From Ichthyosporea sp. XGB-2017a (Eukaryota > Opisthokonta > Ichthyosporea), in assembly GCA_002811675.1 (NCBI GenBank), contig PDIM01010266.1, forward strand, positions 1-31,094: a stretch of 31,094 bases of DNA, in the 5' to 3' direction. Positions 8,661 through 16,388 of this stretch are shown one piece after another. Position numbers and translations under genes: made by a program. Positions within the stretch are counted from its first letter, which is position 1; each line of letters opens with the position of its first letter. The notes under the pieces were generated by a model. It searched no databases. It saw nothing but the letters and a program-made list of their open reading frames with translations, and was not told the DNA's origin.

Positions 8661-10113
8661 CTACTTGGATTCTTCAATAAGTGTCATAAGGACCTTGACA
8701 AGTGAATTTGAGAGAGTTTTTAAACTATAAGGCTTCCCGATACTTGGCACGTGGACAAATAGCGCAGGAACAACACAGTCATTTTCAAGTGTCCTGCAGC
8801 CTTTGTCTTCACACTTTTTCGTATTACTCCTTTTTCTCTTTTGCTGCTCATACAGTATTCCATAACGGCCGTGATAAAGGCTCGTATAGTACGTGAAGTC
8901 ACACAAGTATCTTCCTGCATCCTCACTGATGTTGCATTCAATGGGCCCTGGAGCAACAATATCACATGCCTCTTCACATTGTTCTTTATCGCCCGGTACA
9001 AACGGAATCCCAGCTCTTATTCTCCCTTCCAATCTTTGTAGATCGATGGCAGTTGGTATTGCATCCGGAGGTGCAGGCTTTCCGTCCTCCTTTTCTATAC
9101 ACACCCCAGAGGGGGGGGCATAGTTTCTATTATCTTCTTTAACATAACCATTATTTCTACCAAACGCTTCCAGATTTATGGTGTTATCTTTACCAACACC
9201 ACAATGCACAACTATATCCGGCTGTATTTCCTCATACAAAGCAAATAAAGTTGGTTGAATTCTTCGATAATCGACAGGTAACAGTCGGCAGTGAATATTA
9301 AAATTCAACAACCGATTATGCGAGGATAGTTTTTTCACAGCTTCCCAAGATGCATTAACTGTGTGCTTACCAAACACTTCGAATCCCGTCAAAAGGATAT
9401 TCTTAGACGGCTCTTCAGAGAAATCTGTCATTTCTTCAGTGCCTGAGCCTCCAGAGCTACTAAGAGTCGGAATATTTGGAAAGTGTGAAAGTTCTCTTCC
9501 TTCTACGATGACAGGTAGTCTTAATATACCGTTCTTGCTGCGGCTCCAAGAATTTCGTGTTGGTGTTTGCAGATTATGCAAAGTATGATTAGCTTTAGCT
9601 TTGGTACTCTTGGAACGCTTGCCTTCTTCAATGTGTCTTTGCAAAAGTTTACGACGCTTGATTATCAGCTCTAGCAAATGAAATATGTTATACACAGCAG
9701 CAAAGCCAACTACAACAAAAAAAATACACAGTAGCCAGTACAGAAAAGACTGGTTAACAGAAGTATGTACGGTTGTTTCTGCCAAAACGGCTTCTTGTCT
9801 TGAGGTATATGGTGCAGACTTAACAGCAGGAGAAATGCCACTATGACTACTACTAGTGACAACTATATTATCGATGAAGTACTGTCGAAGAGCACTCTTC
9901 ATACTTTCACTCAGCGGGGAGATAAAAGAGAGATTCAATTGAGGATCCTTTGAATTCGTAGGAGAGAAAGAAACCAATAATAATAATAATAATAATAATC
10001 TCCACGCTGATGTCGATCTCTCGCTCGCCCTAGATACACAAAGCACACGCAAAGGCAAAGGATCGTTAAGCAAAGGTAAAGTTAGTCACTCAAAGCATAG
10101 AGTCTTACACCAT
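8661..10113 (-). CDS. Membrane-anchored pyroglutamyl peptidase I (family C15)
   Basis: The C-terminal domain (about residues 211-457) is a pyroglutamyl-peptidase I, which removes N-terminal pyroglutamate from peptides. All three catalytic residues are visible: Glu289 in NLEAFGRN, Cys378 in DAGRYLCDFTYYTSLYH, and His428 in FVHVPS. Ahead of it are a Leu-rich signal peptide (about 12-27), a lumenal/extracellular stretch, a transmembrane helix (about 96-122), an RRK stop-transfer cluster and a basic linker. Canonical PGP-I is a soluble cytosolic protein of about 200-220 aa. The main open frame (8661-10073) has no ATG before the signal peptide. I propose a tiny first exon (10109-10113, ATGGT), a 79-bp GT-AG intron and exon 2 from 10029 down to 8661, giving 457 aa that begin MVASERSTSAW. 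The domain is certain, the first exon moderate. It faces GRL1 tail to tail and GRL2 head to head. Confidence 0.85.
9976..9999. repeat. (AAT)8 microsatellite coding for the PGP-I signal-peptide leucines
   Basis: Eight AAT units read as seven TTA codons plus one TTG on the minus strand. They encode the Leu run that forms the hydrophobic core of the PGP-I signal peptide. Confidence 0.85.
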
Positions 10114-10505
10114 AGACTCTGTGTAGTAATAATAACCCCAACTGAACTGCATGCAAGCGGCAAGCCTCCTTCCTGTGCCACACTACTCACGCTGCAGCCA
10201 GCTGTTGTGCAGGCTCATGAGTAATTGATGATCGCGGTTTCACAGGGGAGGGTTAGGGTGGACAACCACTGTAAAGGGGATATTTTAAAATTCCTTATAT
10301 GGATATCCGAGGGTAATTCATATTTTTCATTCTTTCTCAATTGACTCAACACTCAATGGTACTGGATTTATTCGTAGGTCAAACTCTGCAAAAAGCATCT
10401 GTTTGTGGAGGCGGTTGTGACGAGTGAGTACAGCTTCCTAGATGCAGCGCTAGTTGTTGGATATATAACTAAGCGGAGAAATCCTACAGGTGTTCTTTGG
10501 AAGTT
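10114..10505. promoter_or_regulatory. Divergent intergenic region between PGP-I and GRL2
   Basis: This 392-bp interval separates the proposed PGP-I ATG from the GRL2 ATG and must hold both 5' regions. I see no open frame of interest and no clear TATA box. Confidence 0.5.
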
Positions 10506-12164
10506 ATGGACTCCAACAAAGTAGCCCCGCAACCACCGGTTGCTCTTGAGCCTGGAAATGTTGACTCAGCCGTGAATGAACAAGGTGAAGTCAAGAATAT
10601 CCAGGTGCCCGAAATCCCAGAAGAAAATCTGATTAAAATCCAAGGGCCTGAAGGATCCAATCAGTCCCTTGAAAGGAGAAAATATGGGGCGCCTAAGGCA
10701 ACAACACAAAATACACTGGGTGTAAACAGTGCACGATATAATAGATTAATCAATGTCACTCAATCGAAAAGGAAACGTCGAAAAAAAGGAAATAGGCTGT
10801 CAATAACAGGGGGTTCTTTTGATGGTTCTGGCTCATTTCTGACGGCGTCCAGTGCGGGAACCTTTTCAGAGTCTGTATCTGTACGAAGCGGGGTAGGTGC
10901 TTCAGATGCGCGATCATGGGAAGAGGGTGATCGAGCTAGTGTGACTTTAACTGAAGTGAATATGAATGAAGAAGAAGAGGAGGAGGATGAGGATGTTTAT
11001 GAGATTCCTACATACTTCCGAAGATACCGACAGGAAGACGGAAGCATGTTGGAGAAGGAAGGCATTGGCGGAGAGGAGATATCAACAGTTCCACTTCCAA
11101 GGGTTCTTGAATATATCAATTTGCTACTTCAGTTGTTTTCTATGGTCCCGTGTGAAAGCAGAACTAGTCTTAAATATGTGGTTTCGAAATTCATTTATCT
11201 TATCGTGGCTAGTGATGCCCTTTTCATGCTCTATGTTCTGTATGACGTGTCTAGCGAAGGCATTCTAAACCCCACGTTTTTCATATCGGTTTTCATATGG
11301 GGCTTTTATTTATTTACACTGCAAACAGAAGCAATATTTAGAACTCACGACGACTGGTTTCTCCGACTAATTATGCTATTTGTTTTGGACGAAAAAGATG
11401 CCAAAGTGGCTACTCGGGCGGGGTGGTATTGTGTAGCCATCTTTTTTATCGTCACTGCAGTGGATTCTATCCTCATTTGTTTTGGTACGTTTGGTACAAT
11501 AGAAGAAGCGCGAGTTCAGTTTAGCTCATTTTCAGGACCATTTGCCAACTCCACAGGCTTCAAAGTTGTATATGCCGTAGCCTTTATTTTTCTGAGCATG
11601 GTGTGGGCTACCGCCGTTGCAACCTTTCTCGTTCTTATCCAAACACTCACACATCGTGGTGATCGAATTATTAGCCTCTTGCTCTCCGAAGCTCACTTTA
11701 AAGATATTCCATCCATCATTCAAGAATACTTGGATGTCCATTGGTGTAGCATGGCTCTGAATGTGAGATTCCAATTTCCTCTTTTTCTTTCGGTAGCGTT
11801 TCACTCCGGCAATAGTGTCATTATCATTTACACTTTGATTTTCCAGTCTTCCGGGTTCACTTGGATTACTTATACCTCATTTTTTATTTGGTTGACTTTT
11901 CTGATATTATTTTGGGTTCTTTATTGTGTTCTCACTGCTGCACATAACGCTCACAGTAATAAGCTCTTGAATCTTTTGTGTCATTTACAGGCCGATGACA
12001 TAAGTACTAAAGCCCAGATTGTAACGGCCCTTGAAAGACTGGAAGGGATATCGGCTGGCGTGAGAATGTTTGGGGGAATTCTCATTACCTGGGAATGGAT
12101 TGTAAGTGCTCTAGGAATAGTAATATCTGTCATGCTATTACTTTTGCAGCTAGAAAGTCAATAG
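10506..12164 (+). CDS. Gustatory-receptor-like 7TM protein GRL2
   Basis: This is an intronless 552-aa protein. The start is the ATG at 10506; the frame reaches back only to a TTG at 10497. The N-terminal tail (about 1-205) is disordered, with a basic patch (KRKRRKKGNR, about 88-97) and an acidic run (about 155-166). Seven membrane segments follow near 227-248, 258-278, 308-330, 352-379, 421-446, 452-478 and 522-548. The final segment begins GGILITWEW and ends LLLLQLE, matching the GxF...TY-hydrophobic-Q layout of the gustatory-receptor TM7. Segment spacing, the long loop between segments 4 and 5, and an NST sequon between segments 3 and 4 parallel GRL1, so the two look like diverged paralogues. 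A role as ligand-gated channel or chemoreceptor is inferred from insect relatives. An unrelated 7TM family remains possible without a structure comparison. Confidence 0.75.
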   Translation: MDSNKVAPQPPVALEPGNVDSAVNEQGEVKNIQVPEIPEENLIKIQGPEGSNQSLERRKYGAPKATTQNTLGVNSARYNRLINVTQSKRKRRKKGNRLSITGGSFDGSGSFLTASSAGTFSESVSVRSGVGASDARSWEEGDRASVTLTEVNMNEEEEEEDEDVYEIPTYFRRYRQEDGSMLEKEGIGGEEISTVPLPRVLEYINLLLQLFSMVPCESRTSLKYVVSKFIYLIVASDALFMLYVLYDVSSEGILNPTFFISVFIWGFYLFTLQTEAIFRTHDDWFLRLIMLFVLDEKDAKVATRAGWYCVAIFFIVTAVDSILICFGTFGTIEEARVQFSSFSGPFANSTGFKVVYAVAFIFLSMVWATAVATFLVLIQTLTHRGDRIISLLLSEAHFKDIPSIIQEYLDVHWCSMALNVRFQFPLFLSVAFHSGNSVIIIYTLIFQSSGFTWITYTSFFIWLTFLILFWVLYCVLTAAHNAHSNKLLNLLCHLQADDISTKAQIVTALERLEGISAGVRMFGGILITWEWIVSALGIVISVMLLLLQLESQ

Positions 12165-12186
12165 TCTCTGTCCGAATCTCAAATGA

Positions 12187-12192
12187 AATAAA
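12187..12192 (+). terminator. Poly(A) signal for GRL2
   Basis: AATAAA lies 23 bp after the GRL2 stop codon. Confidence 0.65.
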
Positions 12193-12664
12193 CCTTGTCA
12201 TCATCAGAGAATTGCATATGCTTGTGTAAAACCATGCCTCAAGCCTTCAGCAGACTCCAGAATCTTTCCCTTTTGAAAGAGCGAGTGCATGCCGAGCGCA
12301 AGTAAGAAAAATCACATTTACGTGATGGTCAGGCCAGCCAAATGTCAGGGTGCCAATTCTGCAATACGTCCATCAGCACGGGATTTGTCCAGGGTGGATG
12401 AAGGGTTAAGGGTTCCGTGATAAATTTACAACTATTTGTTCGTCTGGGTGTTCATGCTGTCGCTGTGCATAGTGATTTGCATTGGGTATAGATTTGTTTA
12501 GTGCAATATAGTATCTCCTGCCCTACTTTTGTGTTGAGGGAGAGGGAAGGATTGAGATCGAGCAGGAAAGTCTTGAAGAACTCTTTTAATTAGAGCTTTA
12601 TTCAGAGCGTGGTACTCTCTGTCTTGTGTGGGTTGGGGACATCTGATAGAAATAGTATATCGTC
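12193..12664. other. Intergenic region between GRL2 and YEATS4
   Basis: The interval holds the GRL2 3' end and the YEATS4 promoter and leader. I see no gene, repeat or clear core-promoter motif. Confidence 0.5.
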
Positions 12665-14156
12665 ATGGCGGATAAACCGACCGAAGCTGAAGCAGGGGGT
12701 GGGGTAACAGACATGGTGCTTGATTCTGGGGGAGTTTCTGAAGTAGCGCCTGTAAGCTTAGGTGCGGCCAAAGAAGTAGGGAAACAAGACACCGTACTTG
12801 AAGGTTTGCAGAGTGCTCTTGGTCTTACAACAGAGAATAAGCCTGGTGGTGGTGGGGCCAGTGAGAAGGTATCGCAATCTACTGCTCCATCTACGTCTGG
12901 GACTAAGAATACGTCCCCGGGAAAGCGTGCAGGTGGCACTACGAAGGAATCGAAAACTGCTGGTGCGTCTGGGGGGGGGGGTAGTGGCGCTGGCGCAGCT
13001 GGTGGACCACGAAGAGTGAAAGGTCATATGATTGAAGTTCCTATCGTGTTTGGGAATGTTGCGCAGTATTTGGGTAAAAAGGCTGAAGGTAAAGTATAAA
13101 GCTCTTTTGAGAGAAGAAAATTTTATGCTTTTTTTTATCTTCGAGGTAAATGATTTCTAAAAATGTGTTGAATGATTTGTCTGCTCAGAATCTGCTACGC
13201 ATCGCTGGACGGTATATGTAAGAAGTGGAGTACAAGGTTGCGACTTGTCCAAGATAATCAAAAAAGTGACATTTAAGCTTCATGAAAGTTTTTCTAATCC
13301 TACGAGAGTGATTGAAGTGCCACCATATGAACTATGTGAGCTTGGGTAAGTAAGGTGAATTTATCTCCATCATTTGCGACATTGGAAATGGAATTACTCA
13401 TTGTTTCCTGTTGATTATTTCATGTGAAGCTGGGGTGAATTCGAGATTATGATTAAGATACATTTTATGGATCCTAATGAGCGCCCTATTGTCATGTACC
13501 ATACTCTAAGACTATATCCAAACGAGGATACCCTTCAAATAACAAAGAAAGTACTTGTCTGCGAAGAATACGATCAGATTGTATTTAACGAGCCTACCGA
13601 AGTGATGTTTCCTCTTCTTAAAGCGTGTCTCAAGGGTGGGAAATTGCCGATGTATGCAGATGCTACAGAACCCACACTATCAACGGGACCAGTTCGCATA
13701 CCAGGTAGTGGGGGAAAAGGATCTTTGTCGTCGATTATGGCTGCTGCAAATACGCCTCACGCTCAGAGCGCCACCGTTGGAAGTTCTAGTGAAGGAGGTG
13801 TATTTGAAGGTGGCGTGCTGGCTGGTATTCCTGGACAGAAGGCCCTAATGTCTGGGCACCCCGCCAGGGATTGTAAGTACATAAGACTTAAATGTTTAGA
13901 CGTTAGTTTTATATAGAAGTTTAAGGGACTAAAGACGTCTTTTATTTTCTGCACGTCTACCTCCCCTTATGTGGCTGTTTTCCTTAAACCAGATCCAGCT
14001 GAAGAACGTAAAGAAATTCTAAAAATGAGTACAGCTAAAATTAAAGTAGCGAAGGAGATGGAGAAATATCTAGGCCTTTACAAAGAACTAAACGATGAAG
14101 CCATTCGGGTTGCTACCAAGAACGAGCAGATGGAAGAGCAATTGAAGGGAAACTAA
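12665..14156 (+). CDS. YEATS4: YEATS domain protein, GAS41/YEATS4/Yaf9 type
   Basis: Four exons (12665-13088, 13189-13345, 13430-13872, 13993-14156) give 395 aa. The YEATS domain begins about residue 118 and spans the first two introns. Its hallmarks are PIVFGNVAQYLGKK, THRWTVYV, FKLHESFSNPTRV, PPYELCELGWGEFEI and FMDPNERP, all very close to animal GAS41 and yeast Yaf9. These proteins read acylated histone lysines and are shared subunits of the SWR1/SRCAP and NuA4/TIP60 chromatin complexes in the nucleus. The last exon encodes a predicted coiled coil, as in GAS41, which uses it for dimerisation and complex assembly. Oddities are a Gly/Ser/Thr-rich N-terminal extension of about 115 aa and a Gly/Ser linker before the coiled coil. 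Human GAS41 is about 227 aa. The last acceptor has an in-frame alternative AG 6 bp downstream. Confidence 0.92.
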
Positions 14157-14836
14157 GTGTCCCGTTATTTAAACAGCATAATGAACACCTAACAGTTAGG
14201 TATCACTACTATAGTTACACACACTAGGTCTTTCCACACAAAGCGCAGATCAATGGCCACTACGCCCCTCTTGGTACAAGTTACACGCAACATACTTTAT
14301 GCTTCGCCTCCTCATGTCACAAATTTGAGGAATTGAATAAACACACGTAACAACTACTGCCCTGTTGATTTCCTAGGCCACTGAATGAATTTTGAACCTG
14401 ACGACAGACGAAGTACTGCAGTTTTCTCTGCAGGACAAGGGTTTCCGCCTGTCCGGTGTCCATCAACTTGCGGTTCTGTCACTTGTCCAGAGAACACGGA
14501 ACAAATACCCGTCGCTATTCAAAGTTCATGTCGAAGCTAAACGGGAAATGGGTGAATTTGGAAAACCCTTGCAAAACCTGCAGGCCGCAGGGAGGTCTGA
14601 ACAAAACCTAAACCTGGCGTGACGTGTTTCAAGCAGCAGGGGGGGAAATTAGAAAGTGTGTTAGTTTGGGGCGTTACATGGGGGATTTGGACTTTGGACT
14701 TGATTCATTATTGACTAGGATCTTCTTTGTTGATCCTTTTGTCAGTCATTCTTGCGTCTGATTTTCATTACTTTGTGTGTCTTCTGTTTGTGAAACCTTT
14801 TTCATTTGTTTGTTTTTGTGAATTATATGTTATAAA
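14157..14836. other. Intergenic region between YEATS4 and MPDU1
   Basis: An AATAAA at 14336-14341, about 180 bp after the YEATS4 stop, is the likely YEATS4 poly(A) signal. The remainder must hold the MPDU1 promoter. An open frame at about 14392-14622 has no ATG start and no recognisable domain, so I do not call it. The 150 bp before MPDU1 are T-rich, and the sequence next to its ATG reads TTATAAAATGG. Confidence 0.5.
14336..14341 (+). terminator. Poly(A) signal for YEATS4
   Basis: AATAAA lies about 180 bp downstream of the YEATS4 stop codon. Confidence 0.55.
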
Positions 14837-15783
14837 ATGGATAAAATTATGACTACGTTCGGTTCTGTTGAGGGGATCAAAGAGGCCCTTTCCTCAGTGT
14901 TCACAGTGAAGTGTGTAGATGCCATGTTTGCCTTGGATTACGAGGACTGTAAGTAATCTGTATTGTAGGGTCCCTGCCTATATTGTCATCTATTTAATCT
15001 AACCGTGTTTTTGTGTTGTACTAAACAGTGGATTGCATAAAGCTAGTGATAAGTAAGGTGCTTGGGATGGCAATCATTGCTGGGTCGTTGTTGAGTAAGT
15101 TAATAGTATTATGAAACCAACGTTGTATGTTTTGTGCCTTTGTTAACAAGGCAGTCTAATTTTATCCCTGTTGCTTTGTAATAGTCAAACTTCCTCAGAT
15201 CTTCAATATTCTCAAAGCGCAGAGCGGCTTTGGAATATCGCTATCATCTTTTCTTCTGGAGTGTGTGGGTTATATCATCACTGTGGCATACAACTACGCT
15301 CGCCGCTTCCCCTTGTCAACATGGGGTGAATACTTGAACCTTACTGCACAGGACATGGTAATCATTATTCTGCTGTTCCACTTCTCAGGAAGAATTGTAG
15401 AATGCATTTTATTTTTGAGCTTAGCTGCGTCAGGTGGTTATTTGATATATTTTGAACTGGTTCCTATGCGTATCCTCCTTTTGGCACAGGCGGCTACCAT
15501 TCCTATTTTCACACTCTCGAAGCTGCCTCAAATTTGGCAAAACTATTCGAATCAACACACAGGCTTGGTCTCGGGGGCGACAACCTTTTTGAATTTTGCC
15601 GGCTCGTGGGCCCGTGTATTCACTACGTTACAAGAAGTGAATGATCCTCTTATCTTGACAGGGTTTTTAGTGGGCAGTGGGCTGAATACTGTTCTCTTCT
15701 TCCAGCTCATTTACTACTACAGCAACACTAAAAAGGCTGTGGCGGAGATTCAGAAACGCGCCAACTCAAAGAAAAAGAACTAA
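14837..15783 (+). CDS. MPDU1: Mannose-P-dolichol utilization defect 1 protein (PQ-loop)
   Basis: Three exons (14837-14948, 15029-15094, 15185-15783) give 258 aa, near the 247 aa of human MPDU1. Two PQ-loop motifs are visible: IKLPQIFNILKAQS at about residues 60-73 and LSKLPQIWQNYSNQHTG at about 190-206. The segment around GATTFLNFAGSWARVFTTLQE is typical of MPDU1. Hydrophobic segments between the motifs fit a seven-helix ER membrane protein, and the C-terminus is lysine-rich and polar. MPDU1 (Lec35) is needed for use of dolichol-phosphate mannose and glucose in N-glycan, GPI and C-mannose synthesis in the ER. Splices were placed at GTAAGT donors with AG acceptors that keep the LKLPQ-type motif intact. 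The first intron has a TACTAAAC branch-like element only a few bases from its AG. Confidence 0.92.
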
Positions 15784-15856
15784 CATGAAAGTTGGGGCGT
15801 GAAAGAGGCCCAAGACAAGGCATGCAACACTTCACAACATTATCTCGCGAGTCAAC

Positions 15857-15862
15857 AATAAA
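15857..15862 (+). terminator. Poly(A) signal for MPDU1
   Basis: AATAAA lies about 75 bp after the MPDU1 stop codon. Confidence 0.65.
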
Positions 15863-15891
15863 CCCTTTATCTAATTACGCGGAGGAGTGTA

Positions 15892-15959
15892 GCTATAGAG
15901 TGTAATAGCAGAGCTAATTAGGAGAGGTTTAGGTTACTGCGGTCACTATACTCTATAGC
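15892..15959. repeat. Inverted repeat, 10-bp arms
   Basis: GCTATAGAGT at 15892-15901 is the exact reverse complement of ACTCTATAGC at 15950-15959, with a 48-nt spacer. It lies just beyond the MPDU1 poly(A) signal. Confidence 0.6.
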
Positions 15960-16330
15960 CATAATAGTTTCTCTAGCTCTAGTAGCTTTAGGTGTCGCTT
16001 CCCCGACCAGTAGTTACCCGTTAGGCCTCTCCCCCTGGCCCCTTTATTAGTGCCTTTCCTCCCTCCCCCTCACACTGCACCAGATCCATAGCAGAACCTC
16101 AAGTGTGTGGCGGATTAGGACAACTAGCTCTCTCTATAGTAGCGGATTGATAGCAAACCTATATTTCAGAAAGACAGAGAGATCCCCTGGAGTGCCTGAG
16201 GTAGGTTAAATGGCCTCGATCGCTTTGGCTTTTTGGTGGCGATGGTTTATTTTCTTGTGAACTTGTGAATCCTTTCCTTTCTTGTTCCTTTCTTTTACTA
16301 ACTTTCCTACTTCTTCGATGATCGCCATTG

Positions 16331-16361
16331 TATTATATATATATATCTATATATATATATT
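16331..16361. repeat. AT-dinucleotide run upstream of fimbrin
   Basis: A nearly pure TA/AT run with one interrupting C ends about 28 bp before the fimbrin start codon. It may supply TATA-like promoter function or simply be a microsatellite in the leader. Confidence 0.6.
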
Positions 16362-16388
16362 CTTAGTTTTATTTTAGATATTTAAATC

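Larger units (their letters stand above)
15784..16388. other. Intergenic region between MPDU1 and fimbrin
   Basis: It contains the MPDU1 poly(A) signal (15857-15862), an inverted repeat with 10-bp arms (15892-15901 and 15950-15959), a pyrimidine-rich stretch (about 16264-16317) and an AT-dinucleotide run (16331-16361) shortly upstream of the fimbrin ATG. I see no gene. Confidence 0.6.

Noticed and set aside
10250-10258. Telomere-like GGGTTAGGG
   Set aside because: A single unit only, within a promoter region; no tandem array.
11956-11990. Intron-like stretch in GRL2 (GTAATA ... TCATTTACAG)
   Set aside because: Removing 35 nt would break the reading frame, and the continuous frame leads into the TM7 motif, so it is kept as coding.
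14392-14622. 76-codon open frame between YEATS4 and MPDU1
   Set aside because: It begins at TTG, lacks an ATG and any domain, and lies after the YEATS4 poly(A) signal in the MPDU1 upstream region. No splice linkage to MPDU1 is evident.
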